Source: Streptomyces roseus (GTDB taxonomy: Bacteria > Actinomycetota > Actinomycetes > Streptomycetales > Streptomycetaceae). From it: a stretch of DNA of 64,000 bases. Location of the stretch: NCBI RefSeq assembly GCF_001044425.1, contig NZ_LFML01000163.1, positions 1 to 64,000 on the forward strand, in the 5' to 3' direction. The position numbers and the translations under genes were made by a program. Below, in pieces: positions 1 through 8,755 of the stretch. Below the pieces are notes generated by a model. That model ran no database searches and was not told where the DNA came from. It saw nothing but the letters and a program-made list of their open reading frames with translations. Position 1 is the stretch's first letter, and every line of letters starts with the position of its first letter.

Positions 1-1332
1 CCCGCCCCCGGCTCCGCTTCTGCCTCCGCCCCCGCCCCGCCCGCCGTGATCGGCGGCGCACCGGCCACCCCCGACGGCCCGGCCAGCTACGTCAACGCCG
101 TCGCCTGCAGCCCCGACGGGCAGTGGCTGGCGACCGGCAGCGCGGACAACCAGGTGCGCCTGTACGACGCCAGGACGCGCGTCCTCGCCGGCGTGTTCCC
201 GCACCCCGGCCCCGTCACCTCGCTCTCCTTCCATCCCGGCGGCCGACAGCTGGTGTCGGCCGCCGCCGACGGGACCGTACGCCTGTGGCAGCTGCCTCCC
301 CGCCCGCTCCGCGGCTTCCAGGGCACGGTCAACGCGATCGGCTACGCGCCGGACGGGAAGCTGCTCGCCGTCGCGGGGCGCGACGTACAGCTGTGGGACC
401 TCTCCGACCCCTGGAGCCCGCGCCCGGTCGGGCAGCCCCTCACCAATCCCACGGGGTACTCGGCGACGGTCTCCTTCACCCCGGACGGCCGCACCCTCGC
501 GGTGGGAGGCCGGGAGGGCAAGCTGTGGCTGTGGGACCTCTCCCGCCCCGACCGCGCCGTGCCCTACGGAGAACCCCTGCCGGGCGGCACCGGAACCATC
601 CAGTCCGCCGCCTTCGACCGGACGGGCCGGATCCTGGCCGTGGGCAGCGAGGGCCGGACCGTACGCCTGTGGAACACGGCGGACCCGGCGCACCCGCAGT
701 TCTCGGCGGAACTGTCCGAGCCGACGAACTACGTCTATTCGGTGGCGTTCAGCCCGGACGGGCGGTGGCTCGCCGCCGGCACGGTCGACAAGCAGGTGCT
801 GCTGTGGCGGCTCCCGCGGGGCGGCGGCCGCCCGGTGCCGGAGTCCACCCTGCGGGGGCCGGGCAGCTACGTCATGTCCGTCGCGTTCAGCCCCGACAGC
901 AAGATCCTGGCGGCCGGCACCGCCGACCGCGACGTGTGGCTGTGGGACGTGAGCGGGGACCACCCGCGCACCGCCGGGCCGACCCTGACGGGCCCGAGCA
1001 GCTACGTGTACGCCCTGTCCTTCGCCCCGGAGGGCGGCACCCTCGCCGCGGCCAGTACGGACGGCACCGTCTGGCTGTGGGACACCGGTGATCCGCGGCG
1101 GACGCGGCCCCGCACCGTACTGAGCGGGCTCGGCGGGAAGGCGTACGCCGTCGCGTACAGCCCGGACGGCCGCTCCCTCGCGGCCGGCGGCGCGGGCCCG
1201 GCCGCCCTGCTGTGGTCCCGCGACGAGGAGGAGATCGCCCGGAGGCTGTGCGAGCGCGCGGGGACGGTCATCACCGCTCAGGAGTGGGCCCAGCTCGTCC
1301 CCGGACTGCCGTACGCGCCGCCGTGCAGGTGA
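1..1332 (+). CDS. WD40 repeat protein, C-terminal part (5' end outside window)
   Basis: The reading frame is open from base 1 and begins with a Pro/Ala-rich linker, so the gene starts upstream. About nine WD40 blades follow, each ending in a motif such as VRLYDAR, VRLWQLP, VQLWDLS, LWLWDLS, VRLWNTA, VLLWRLP, VWLWDVS, VWLWDTG and ALLWSRD. Most blades carry an SPDG-type turn. After the last blade comes a short helical tail ending EWAQLVPGLPYAPPC, which is common in actinomycete WD40 proteins that carry an N-terminal NTPase or helix-turn-helix part. The propeller is a protein-interaction scaffold. No catalytic domain lies in the visible part, so the function of the whole protein is unknown. The fold is certain; the role is not. 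Confidence 0.9.
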   Translation, partial: PAPGSASASAPAPPAVIGGAPATPDGPASYVNAVACSPDGQWLATGSADNQVRLYDARTRVLAGVFPHPGPVTSLSFHPGGRQLVSAAADGTVRLWQLPPRPLRGFQGTVNAIGYAPDGKLLAVAGRDVQLWDLSDPWSPRPVGQPLTNPTGYSATVSFTPDGRTLAVGGREGKLWLWDLSRPDRAVPYGEPLPGGTGTIQSAAFDRTGRILAVGSEGRTVRLWNTADPAHPQFSAELSEPTNYVYSVAFSPDGRWLAAGTVDKQVLLWRLPRGGGRPVPESTLRGPGSYVMSVAFSPDSKILAAGTADRDVWLWDVSGDHPRTAGPTLTGPSSYVYALSFAPEGGTLAAASTDGTVWLWDTGDPRRTRPRTVLSGLGGKAYAVAYSPDGRSLAAGGAGPAALLWSRDEEEIARRLCERAGTVITAQEWAQLVPGLPYAPPCR

Positions 1333-1498
1333 AGGGCCAGGCGGCCGGCCTGTACGGAGTTGTACGGACCACCGTACGGGTCTGGTCGAGCCGCGCTCGA
1401 TTCCTTCCCCCGGCCGCCGTCGGGATGGCTCCCTGGTGGAGCGCCGCCGGATCGGCCGGGGCGCTCCACACCACCGCGAGTCTCCGAGGAGAACGACG

Positions 1499-1855
1499 AT
1501 GCGCAAGACGTCCACCACCCTGCGGTCCCGAGCCGGACTCGCCGCCGCCGCGGCCGCCGTCGCCCTGACCGGTCTGCTCGCCGGCGCCGGCGGCGCCGAC
1601 GCGGCCGGCAGTTACATCTCGTCCAACAGCGGCGGGGCGAACGAACGCACCTGCGCCAACACCGGGTGCGGTTCGCTCGGTTACCTGTCCAACGGGACCG
1701 GCGTCACGATGCTGTGCTGGACCGACAGCCAGTGGGTCTACCCGCCGAGCTCGAACTACGCCTCGAACCGCTGGTTCCGCGTCTCCAGCTACGTGGGGAC
1801 CGGCTACGTCCACTCGTCGCTGGTGGCCGGCCAGACCAGCGTCGGCCACTGCTGA
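1499..1855 (+). CDS. Small secreted SH3-like domain protein
   Basis: 118 aa from an ATG with GAGGAGAA just upstream. Residues 1-37 are a signal peptide: MRKTS with arginines, then an Ala/Leu core ending GGADAAG. The mature part of about 80 aa is rich in Ser, Tyr and Trp and has four cysteines (TCANTGCG, MLCW, GHC at the end). Its pattern (small loops, GYLSNGTGVTMLCW, WFRVSSY, GYVHSSLV) resembles bacterial SH3-like domains of secreted Streptomyces proteins, which often bind cell wall or other proteins. It stands alone and is followed by a strong hairpin terminator. Function beyond secretion is inferred. Confidence 0.85.
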   Translation: MRKTSTTLRSRAGLAAAAAAVALTGLLAGAGGADAAGSYISSNSGGANERTCANTGCGSLGYLSNGTGVTMLCWTDSQWVYPPSSNYASNRWFRVSSYVGTGYVHSSLVAGQTSVGHC

Positions 1856-1882
1856 CGGTCCCACCGGCTCGCCTCCCGCCTC

Positions 1883-1920
1883 CCGGCTCCCGGTCCCCGA
1901 CTCCGGGGGCCGGGAGCCGG
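1883..1920 (+). terminator. Rho-independent-type hairpin after the SH3-like gene
   Basis: CCGGCTCCCGG (1883-1893) pairs perfectly with CCGGGAGCCGG (1910-1920), and the stem continues inward through a T-G wobble and CCCC/GGGG. There is no clear U tract, as is usual in Streptomyces. It starts 28 nt after the stop codon. The rest of 1856-2156 shows no gene. Confidence 0.7.
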
Positions 1921-2156
1921 CGCGTGCGGCCACCGCTCCGCGGACGAGGCCTCCGCACTCCGGGGGCTCTGGACGCCGATGGTGACCGCCTCTTGGCCGC
2001 GACCCGCCCGACCGCGGAGCAGTTCGCCGGACGACACCTGGGATCGGCTCGCGTGTTTGCGACCGGAAGTGCCCAGGGCTCTGAGAGTGTTGAGGTGAGT
2101 TGCCGCAATACCGCAGCCGCGTGCCGCGTAACGCCTTTGTCGACCGGGAGAGAAGT

Positions 2157-2633
2157 GTGACCATCAAGGACATCGGGCCGGAACCGCAAAGCTTCGACCT
2201 TGAGAAGGCGACGCTCGAGAACTCGAACTACCGCGCGGTCGCCTGGTCCGGGAAGTACCTCCAGCTGACCCTCATGTCGATCCCGGCGGGCGAGGACATC
2301 GGCCTGGAGGCGCACCCGGAGACAGACCAGTTCCTACGTCTGGACGCGGGCCGGGGCCGCGTTCAGATGGGCCGCACGAAGGACCAACTCGACTTCGACC
2401 GGGAGGTCGAGGACGGATGGGCGATCTTCGTGCCCGCCGGCACCTGGCACAACGTCACCAACATCGGTGACGAGCCCCTACAGCTCTACGCCGTTTACGC
2501 GCCGGTCCACCACGCGCCGGGCAAGGTCCATGAGACGGCCGCCGACGCCGAGCGCGACGAGGACTCGGGCGACGACGAACCGCCGAGCTGGTCGGTGCAG
2601 CCCGTACGGCAGCCGTCGGACAAGCACGCCTGA
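2157..2633 (+). CDS. Cupin-domain protein
   Basis: 158 aa from GTG 2157, chosen because GGGAGAGAA lies about 6 nt before it; a GTG further upstream lacks a ribosome site. A single cupin barrel spans roughly residues 30-125. Metal-ligand motifs are visible: EAHPETDQFLRL (first cupin motif) and PAGTWHNVTNIGDEPLQLY (second). This matches mannose-6-phosphate-isomerase-like cupins, often annotated as cupin_2. The last 35 residues are acidic, then basic, and probably disordered. The substrate cannot be told from sequence. No operon partner; the next gene is 200 bp away. Confidence 0.85.
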   Translation: MTIKDIGPEPQSFDLEKATLENSNYRAVAWSGKYLQLTLMSIPAGEDIGLEAHPETDQFLRLDAGRGRVQMGRTKDQLDFDREVEDGWAIFVPAGTWHNVTNIGDEPLQLYAVYAPVHHAPGKVHETAADAERDEDSGDDEPPSWSVQPVRQPSDKHA

Positions 2634-2821
2634 CCAGCGAACGCAGGCGATAGCGAACCTCCGGCCCCTACCCGGGGGTTCCGCTTGGGCGTTGAACAGC
2701 GTCTTGCGGGTTCCTGCCCGACCGGCACAGCCAGGAGCCGTGCTCCGGGGCCGCAAGAGGGGCGGGCCCGGAGTCGAACGTGCAGTTCGAGTATCGAGCC
2801 CACGGGCCGGTACGACGCACC

Positions 2822-2834
2822 TACAATCGGCCCG
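2822..2834 (+). promoter_or_regulatory. -10 box for a leaderless transcript
   Basis: TACAAT at 2822-2827 is followed by 6 nt and then the GTG start at 2834. No Shine-Dalgarno sequence is present, so transcription probably starts at the G of the start codon. Confidence 0.5.
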
Positions 2835-3058
2835 TGAGCGAAGTCAAGTGCACGTACTGCGGAACCATCGGCATCGAGCAGGGCTTCGTCGAGGACAGCG
2901 GCGACGGCTCCCGCGGCTATGCGCGCTGGATAGCCGGGCCGCTAGAGCGAGGTCTGCTGGGCGGCGCCAAGAGGATGGGCCGCCCCCGCCGCCAGATCGA
3001 CGCGTACCGCTGCCCGAACTGCGGCCACCTGGAGCTCTTCGCCACACAGCCCGTCTGA
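2834..3058 (+). CDS. Small zinc-ribbon protein
   Basis: 74 aa from GTG 2834. Two CxxC knuckles, CTYC near the N-terminus and CPNC near residue 62, can bind one zinc as a ribbon, separated by a basic helical stretch (RWIAGPLERG, GRPRRQ). Proteins of this size and pattern are common in actinomycetes and have no assigned function. The start is supported by the TACAAT box 6 nt upstream and the absence of a ribosome site. It converges on dhaK across a tandem-repeat spacer. Confidence 0.75.
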   Translation: MSEVKCTYCGTIGIEQGFVEDSGDGSRGYARWIAGPLERGLLGGAKRMGRPRRQIDAYRCPNCGHLELFATQPV

Positions 3059-3074
3059 GCGCGAGGCGCATACG

Positions 3075-3130
3075 GCGCCCGTACGACCCGCACACCGCGC
3101 CCGTACGACCCGTACACCGCGCCCGTACGG
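3075..3130. repeat. 22-bp tandem repeat, about 2.5 copies
   Basis: The unit GCGCCCGTACGACCCGCACACC occurs at 3075-3096 and, with one change (GCACACC to GTACACC), at 3097-3118; a third partial copy (GCGCCCGTACGG) begins at 3119. Each unit carries the palindrome CGTACG. It lies between two convergent genes. Confidence 0.85.
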
Positions 3131-3190
3131 CGCCCGCGCGGCCGTGCCCGGCTCCGGTCCGCTCGGCACGGGGCAGGCACGGCCGAGTGG

Positions 3191-4195
3191 TCAGCGGCCC
3201 CAGCGCAGCGCAGCCGTCTGCACCGGCGCGTCCCACAGCCGCAGCATCTCCTCGTCGGCCCGGCACAGCGTGACGGAGCACCCGGCCATGTCCAGCGAGG
3301 TGACGTAGTTCCCCACGAGGGCCCGGGCCACCGGGACGCCCCGAGCGGCCAGCACCCGGGCCACCTCCGCGTGGAAGCCGTACAGCTCCAGCAGCGGCGT
3401 CGCGCCCATCCCGTTCACCAGGGCCAGCACCGGTCCGTCGCCCGGGGCGGAGGTTGCCAGGTCGTCCAGTACCGCGCCGACGGCGAACTCCGCGATCTCG
3501 CCGGCCGGCATCATCGGACGGCGCTCCCGGCCCGGCTCGCCGTGGATGCCGATGCCCAGCTCCAGCTCGCCGTCGGGCAGGTCGAAGGTGGGGGTGCCCT
3601 TCGAGGGGGTGGTGCAGGCGCTCAGCGCCACGCCGAAGCTGCCCGAGGCCTCGTTGACCCGCCGGGCGACCGCCGCGACCTGCGCCAGCGACGCGCCTTC
3701 CTCCGCCGCCGCACCGGCGATCTTCTCGACGAAGAGCGTGGCTCCCGTACCGCGACGCCCGGCGGTGTACAGGCTGTCGGTGACCGCCACGTCGTCGTTG
3801 ACCAGCACCCGATCGACCTGGATGCCGTCCTCCTCGGCGAGCTCGGCGGCCATGTCGAAGTTCAGCACGTCCCCGGTGTAGTTCTTGACGACGAACAGCA
3901 CCCCTTGGCCGGAGTCCACGGCCTTGGCCGCCCGCAGCATCTGGTCGGGAACCGGGGAGGTGAACACCTCGCCCGGGCAAGCCGCCGACAGCATGCCGGG
4001 TCCGACGAATCCGGCGTGCAGCGGCTCGTGCCCGGAGCCGCCACCGGAGACGAGTCCGACCCGCCCGCCCTGGCGCGCGTCCCGCCGTACGACGACCCGC
4101 GCTTCGGCGTCCACGTCCAGTTCCGGATGGGCCGCGGCCAGTCCTCGCAGGGCGTCCGCGACCACGGTCTGCGGACTGTTGATCAACATCTTCAT
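3191..4195 (-). CDS. dhaK: Dihydroxyacetone kinase subunit DhaK
   Basis: 334 aa from ATG 4195, preceded by GGGAGG. The protein matches DhaK, the subunit that binds dihydroxyacetone covalently through a histidine. GGGSGHEP is at residues 51-58 and GIGIHGEPG, which carries the substrate-binding His, is near residue 220. Other typical stretches are VKNYTGDVLNF, VNDDVAV and RRGTGATLFVEKI. Length matches the family (about 330-355 aa). DhaK needs DhaL (ADP/ATP domain) and, in PTS-type systems, DhaM. Neither is downstream here, so the partner must be encoded elsewhere. It is divergent from the glycerol operon, which fits triose use. Confidence 0.93.
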   Translation of the reverse strand: MKMLINSPQTVVADALRGLAAAHPELDVDAEARVVVRRDARQGGRVGLVSGGGSGHEPLHAGFVGPGMLSAACPGEVFTSPVPDQMLRAAKAVDSGQGVLFVVKNYTGDVLNFDMAAELAEEDGIQVDRVLVNDDVAVTDSLYTAGRRGTGATLFVEKIAGAAAEEGASLAQVAAVARRVNEASGSFGVALSACTTPSKGTPTFDLPDGELELGIGIHGEPGRERRPMMPAGEIAEFAVGAVLDDLATSAPGDGPVLALVNGMGATPLLELYGFHAEVARVLAARGVPVARALVGNYVTSLDMAGCSVTLCRADEEMLRLWDAPVQTAALRWGR

Positions 4196-4554
4196 CGTGT
4201 GCCTCCCGGTCGGAGCCGGCGGTGAGCGGCCCGGGCGCCCTCCCGGATCGGGATCGCGACCAGGATCAGGATCAGGATCAGGATCAGGATCAGGATCAGG
4301 ATCACCGAGCGCTGCGTGCCGGGCAGGCGCGTCCGCGCGGGCACGCCCTACGAACAGTGTGCTGCCGGGCCCCGGAGATCCGCGAGAGCTCGGACGACGC
4401 CCCGCCGGGGACCCCGGCCGCCGCACCCGCGGACTACTCCATCAGAGGGACGGGACCAGCCCGCTTTCCGGGACGGGTGAGCCGCCTTACGCTGATCCCG
4501 GGGGGCTCGGGGCAGTCGAATGCCGGTCTTCGGACGGGCGGGAAGCGGGCACCC
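4196..4554. other. dhaK-glpF divergent intergenic region
   Basis: 359 bp without a gene. It holds the ribosome site of dhaK at its left end, a CAGGAT hexamer array (4261-4302) and presumably the promoters and operators of both dhaK and glpFKD. No regulator of the GylR/IclR type lies next to it, unlike the classical gyl locus. Open frames through the hexamers only encode low-complexity Asp-Gln or Asp-Pro runs. Confidence 0.6.
4261..4302. repeat. CAGGAT x7 hexanucleotide microsatellite
   Basis: Seven perfect head-to-tail copies of CAGGAT, 66 bp upstream of the dhaK start and about 250 bp upstream of glpF. Being outside coding sequence, length change would alter promoter or leader spacing rather than a protein. 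Confidence 0.95.
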
Positions 4555-5403
4555 ATGAAAGAGCGCCTCAAAGCGTCAGGGCTGATCGGCGAACTCTCGG
4601 CTGAATTCGCCGGCACCATGATCCTCATACTCTTCGGCTGTGGTGTGGTGGCCCAGGTCGTCGCCGGCGGAGCCCTCACGGACCCCCCTGGCGGCCTCGG
4701 AAACCACGACAGCATCGCCTGGGCCTGGGGTCTCGGCGTGACCCTGGGCGTCTACGTCGCGGCGAGGCTGAGCGGCGCCCACCTCAACCCGGCGGTGACC
4801 CTCGCCCTCGCCGCCTTCAAGGGCTTCCCGTGGAAGCGGGTGGCCCCCTACGCGCTGGCCCAGCTCGCCGGGGCCTTCGTCGCGGCACTGATCGTCCGCT
4901 GGAACTATTCCGAGGCGCTGGCCAAGGCAGACCCCGGCCACACCATCAAGACGCAGGGCGTCTTCTCCACGCTCCCGGCCAACGGCAACCCGAACCTGCC
5001 GGTGCACGAGTGGGGCGCCCTGCGCGACCAGATCATCGGCACCGCGATCCTGCTCCTGCTGATCTTCGCGGTCACCGACCTGCTGGGCACGCCTCCCGGG
5101 GCCAACCTCGCCCCGTTCATCGTCGGCCTGATCGTCGTGGCGATCGGCATGGCCTGGGGCACCAACGCCGGGTACGCGATCAACCCGGCCCGTGACCTCG
5201 GCCCCCGCCTGGCCAGCTTCTTCACCGGATACGGCACGGCATGGCGAGATCAATACGGCAACCTCTACTTCTGGGTGCCGATCATCGGACCGTTCATCGG
5301 AGGTCTGCTCGGAGCGGGCATCTACAAGCTGCTCATCGGCAGGTTCCTGCCGACCGCGGAACCGGAACCTCCCGGACGCGTACCGGCACCGGACGAGAGC
5401 TGA
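4555..5403 (+). CDS. glpF: Glycerol facilitator (aquaglyceroporin) GlpF
   Basis: 282 aa from ATG 4555. This start puts the first membrane helix (FAGTMILILFGCGVVAQVV) where the family expects it. It has six transmembrane helices and two half-helices with the signature loops HLNPAVT (NPA at 78-80) and INPARDLG (NPA from residue 210). The Asp after the second NPAR is the glycerol-type signature. It lets glycerol diffuse into the cell. First gene of glpF-glpK-glpD, the order of gylCAB in Streptomyces. An upstream in-frame extension exists but is low-complexity repeat and was rejected. A perfect hairpin separates it from glpK. Confidence 0.95.
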   Translation: MKERLKASGLIGELSAEFAGTMILILFGCGVVAQVVAGGALTDPPGGLGNHDSIAWAWGLGVTLGVYVAARLSGAHLNPAVTLALAAFKGFPWKRVAPYALAQLAGAFVAALIVRWNYSEALAKADPGHTIKTQGVFSTLPANGNPNLPVHEWGALRDQIIGTAILLLLIFAVTDLLGTPPGANLAPFIVGLIVVAIGMAWGTNAGYAINPARDLGPRLASFFTGYGTAWRDQYGNLYFWVPIIGPFIGGLLGAGIYKLLIGRFLPTAEPEPPGRVPAPDES

Positions 5404-5411
5404 CCGGATCC

Positions 5412-5436
5412 GGGACGGGCGGACACCGCCCGTCCC
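5412..5436 (+). promoter_or_regulatory. Intercistronic hairpin between glpF and glpK
   Basis: GGGACGGGCGG (5412-5422) and CCGCCCGTCCC (5426-5436) form a perfect 11-bp stem with a 3-nt loop, 8 nt after the glpF stop. It could be a partial terminator or an mRNA-stability element that sets different glpF and glpK levels. Confidence 0.55.
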
Positions 5437-5487
5437 GTCCCGGACGCCGGCCCCCACGCACGGCATCCCAAAGGAAGGCGGCACCCC

Positions 5488-7005
5488 ATGGCTGACTTCG
5501 TCGGCGCAGTGGACCAGGGGACCACGAGCACCCGTTTCATGATCTTCGACCACGCCGGCAACGAGGTGGCGCGGCACCAGCTGGAGCACAACCAGATCCT
5601 TCCGCGCTCGGGGTGGGTCGAACACGACCCGGTGGAGATCTGGGAGCGCACCAACTCGGTGATTCAGAACGCCCTCCGGCACGGAAACCTGGAGGCCTCC
5701 GACCTGGCGGCCGTAGGCATCACCAACCAGCGCGAGACGACCGTCGTCTGGGACCCCCGCACGGGACGCCCCTACTACAACGCCATCGTCTGGCAGGACA
5801 CCCGTACCGACTCCATCGCCGCCGCACTGGAGCGCGGTGGCCAGGGCGAGATCATCCGCCGCAAGGCGGGACTGCCCCCGGCCACGTACTTCTCCGGCGG
5901 CAAGATCCAGTGGATCCTGGAGAACGTCGACGGCGTCCGGGAGGCCGCCGAGCAGGGCCACGCCCTCTTCGGCAACACCGACTGCTGGGTGCTGTGGAAC
6001 CTCACCGGCGGTCCCGACGGCGGCGTCCACGCCACCGACGTCACGAACGCCAGCCGCACCATGCTCATGGACCTGGAAACCCTCGACTGGGACGACGAAC
6101 TGCTGGGCTTCTTCAACATCCCCCGCTCCATGCTGCCCACCATCAACCCGTCGTCCCACCCGGAGGCCTACGGCAAGACCCGCACCTCCCGGCCGCTGCG
6201 CGGGGCCATCCCCATCACCGGCGTCCTCGGCGACCAGCAGGCGGCCACGGTCGGGCAGGTCTGCTACGCGCCCGGCGAGGCGAAGAACACGTACGGGACC
6301 GGCAACTTCCTCGTGCTCAACACCGGCACGGAACTGGTCCGCTCGCAGCACGGCCTGTTGACCACGGTGGCGTACCAGTTCGGCGACAGCCCCGCCATCT
6401 ACGCCCTCGAAGGATCCATCGCGGTCACCGGATCCGCCGTGCAGTGGCTGCGCGACCAGTTGAAGATCATCAGTAACGCCGCCGAGAGCGAGCGGCTGGC
6501 GAAAACCGTCGAGGACAGCGGCGGCATCTACTTCGTCCCCGCCTTCTCCGGCCTGTTCGCCCCGTACTGGCGCTCCGACGCCCGCGGCGCGATCGTCGGG
6601 CTCGCCCGCTACCACGACAACGGACACTTGGCGCGGGCCACCCTGGAGGCCATCTGCTACCAGACCCGGGACGTGGTGGAAGCCATGGAGCAGGACTCCG
6701 GCGTCCACCTCGACGTGCTCAAGGTCGACGGCGGAGTCACCGCCAACGACCTGTGCATGCAGACCCAGGCCGACGTCCTCGGCGTACCGGTCAGCCGCCC
6801 CGTCGTCGCCGAGACGACCGCGCTCGGCGCCGCCTACGCGGCCGGGCTCGCCACCGGCTTCTGGCGGGACACGGACGAACTGCGCACCCACTGGCAGGAG
6901 TCCAAGCGCTGGGAGCCCGCGTGGTCCGAGGAACGGCGCACCGAGGGCTACGAGGGCTGGAAGCGTGCGGTGGAGCGCACGCTCGACTGGGCCAAGGTCG
7001 AGTAG
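5488..7005 (+). CDS. glpK: Glycerol kinase GlpK
   Basis: 505 aa from ATG 5488 with AAGGAAGG upstream. FGGY-family kinase: ATP + glycerol gives glycerol-3-phosphate. It has the N-terminal phosphate motif [13 protein letters not shown], the glycerol-binding [30 protein letters not shown], the phosphate-2 region [12 protein letters not shown], and the C-terminal FGGY signature around [15 protein letters not shown]. Length is exactly that of the family (about 500). It sits between the facilitator and the dehydrogenase in one operon. Control is not visible in the sequence apart from the hairpin upstream. Confidence 0.97.
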   Translation: MADFVGAVDQGTTSTRFMIFDHAGNEVARHQLEHNQILPRSGWVEHDPVEIWERTNSVIQNALRHGNLEASDLAAVGITNQRETTVVWDPRTGRPYYNAIVWQDTRTDSIAAALERGGQGEIIRRKAGLPPATYFSGGKIQWILENVDGVREAAEQGHALFGNTDCWVLWNLTGGPDGGVHATDVTNASRTMLMDLETLDWDDELLGFFNIPRSMLPTINPSSHPEAYGKTRTSRPLRGAIPITGVLGDQQAATVGQVCYAPGEAKNTYGTGNFLVLNTGTELVRSQHGLLTTVAYQFGDSPAIYALEGSIAVTGSAVQWLRDQLKIISNAAESERLAKTVEDSGGIYFVPAFSGLFAPYWRSDARGAIVGLARYHDNGHLARATLEAICYQTRDVVEAMEQDSGVHLDVLKVDGGVTANDLCMQTQADVLGVPVSRPVVAETTALGAAYAAGLATGFWRDTDELRTHWQESKRWEPAWSEERRTEGYEGWKRAVERTLDWAKVE

Positions 7006-7042
7006 GTTCCGGCCGCGGGCCCGAGACACCGAGGAGGAGACC

Positions 7043-8755
7043 ATGGTCGATCCGGTAGCCCTCTCACCCCGGGCCCGCACCCAGGCCCTCGCCGCGATGG
7101 GACGGGGCGAACTCGACGTCCTCGTCGTCGGGGGCGGAGTCGTCGGCTGCGGGGCCGCCCTGGACGCCGCCACCCGGGGCCTGAGCGTCGGGCTCGTCGA
7201 AGCCCGCGACTGGGCCTCGGGTACGTCCAGCCGCTCCAGCAAACTCATCCACGGAGGCCTGCGCTACCTGGAGATGCTCGACTTCCGCCTCGTCGCCGAG
7301 GCGCTGAGGGAACGCGGTCTCCTGCTCCGGTACCTCGCACCCCACCTGGTGCGCCCGGTGCCGTTCCTCTACCCCTTGCAACACCGCGTCACCGAACGTC
7401 CTTACGTCGGCAGCGGGGTCCTGCTCTACGACGCGATGGCGCGGGCCTCCGGCACCTCCGGAGGCCTGCCCCTCCACCGCCACCTGAGCAGGCACCGGGC
7501 CCTGCGCGAGGCGCCCGCCCTGCGCTCCGACGCCCTGGTGGGCGCCATCCAGTACTGGGACGCCCAGGTCGACGACGCCCGGCACACCCTCTTCCTCGCC
7601 CGTACGGCCGCTGCGTACGGCGCACTGACCGCCAACCGCACCCGTGTCAGCCGCTTCCTGCGGCAGGGCGAGCGGGTGGTCGGGGCCGTCATCACCGACC
7701 TGGAGAGCGGCGACGAGACGGAGGTGCGGGCCAAGCAGGTCATCAATGCGACCGGGGTGTGGACGGATGACACCCAGGCCATGGCCGGCACCCGCGGCCA
7801 GTTCCACGTCCGCGCCTCGAAGGGCGTGCACCTGCTCGTCCCCCGTGACCGCATCAACTCCCGGACCGGTCTGATCCTGCGCACCGAGAAGAGCGTGCTG
7901 TTCGTCATCCCGTGGGGCCGGCACTGGATCATCGGGACCACCGACACCGACTGGACGCTCGACAAGGCGCACCCCGCCCTCAGCTCCAAGGACGTCACCT
8001 ACCTGCTGGAACACGTCAACAGCGTCCTGGCCACCCCGCTGGTCCCCGAGGACGTCGAGGGCGTGTACGCGGGCCTGCGCCCCCTGTTGTCGGGGGAGGC
8101 GGCCGAGACCAGCAAGCTGTCCCGGGAGCACCTCGTCGCCCATCCGGTGCCCGGGCTGGTCGTGGTGGCGGGCGGCAAGTACACCACGTACCGGGTGATG
8201 GCGAAGGACGCGGTCGACGAGGCCGTTCGCGGCCTGGACGAGAAGATCCCGGACTGCGTGACGCACCGGGTTCCGCTGCTGGGCGCCGACGGCTATCCGG
8301 CACTGTGGAACGCGCGGCACCGACTCGCCGAGCGCTCGGGGCTCCACGTCGCCCGTATCGAACACCTCCTGAACCGCTACGGCTCCCTCGCGCCTGAACT
8401 GCTCGCCCTGGTGGCGGAAGACCCCTCGCTCGGTGAGGCGCTGCCGAGTTCGGACGACTACCTGAGGGTCGAGGCCGTGTACGCGGTGACCCACGAGGCG
8501 GCCCGCCACCTTGAGGATGTCCTCGCCCGGCGCACCCGTATCTCCATCGAGTCCTGGGACCGCGGGGTGGACGCGGCGCGGACGGTGGCCGAGCTGATGG
8601 CGCCCCACCTGGGATGGGACGGGGCGCACCAGGACCGCGAGGTCGACCACTACCTCAAGCGCGTGGCCGCGGAGCGCGAGGCCCAACAGCAGCCGGACGA
8701 CCGGACGGCCGACGCCGTGCGGCTGGGGGCGCCGGACATCATCCCGGTGAACTGA
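7043..8755 (+). CDS. glpD: Aerobic glycerol-3-phosphate dehydrogenase GlpD
   Basis: 570 aa from ATG 7043, which has GAGGAGGAG 4 nt upstream; longer in-frame starts overlap glpK and lack a site. The FAD-binding Rossmann fold is DVLVVGGGVVGCGAALDAA, followed by ASGTSSRSSKLIHGGLRYLE, the family signature. Also seen are PWGRHWIIGTTDTDW and GGKYTTYRVMAKDAVD, with a C-terminal helical DAO_C domain. It oxidises glycerol-3-phosphate to dihydroxyacetone phosphate at the membrane and passes electrons to quinone. Last gene of glpFKD; 37 nt separate it from glpK. Its stop codon lies inside a TGAAC repeat. Confidence 0.97.
   Translation: MVDPVALSPRARTQALAAMGRGELDVLVVGGGVVGCGAALDAATRGLSVGLVEARDWASGTSSRSSKLIHGGLRYLEMLDFRLVAEALRERGLLLRYLAPHLVRPVPFLYPLQHRVTERPYVGSGVLLYDAMARASGTSGGLPLHRHLSRHRALREAPALRSDALVGAIQYWDAQVDDARHTLFLARTAAAYGALTANRTRVSRFLRQGERVVGAVITDLESGDETEVRAKQVINATGVWTDDTQAMAGTRGQFHVRASKGVHLLVPRDRINSRTGLILRTEKSVLFVIPWGRHWIIGTTDTDWTLDKAHPALSSKDVTYLLEHVNSVLATPLVPEDVEGVYAGLRPLLSGEAAETSKLSREHLVAHPVPGLVVVAGGKYTTYRVMAKDAVDEAVRGLDEKIPDCVTHRVPLLGADGYPALWNARHRLAERSGLHVARIEHLLNRYGSLAPELLALVAEDPSLGEALPSSDDYLRVEAVYAVTHEAARHLEDVLARRTRISIESWDRGVDAARTVAELMAPHLGWDGAHQDREVDHYLKRVAAEREAQQQPDDRTADAVRLGAPDIIPVN

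Noticed and set aside
4196-4426. N-terminal extension of dhaK with Asp-Pro repeats
   Set aside because: The same microsatellite on the other strand; a good ribosome site lies before ATG 4195.
4222-4554. N-terminal extension of glpF in frame with Asp-Gln repeats
   Set aside because: It is the CAGGAT microsatellite read as protein; it is low complexity, has no ribosome site, and GlpF starts normally at 4555.
4576-7248. 890-codon open frame opposite glpF and glpK
   Set aside because: Long antisense frames are expected at this G/C content; the plus strand has unmistakable family motifs.
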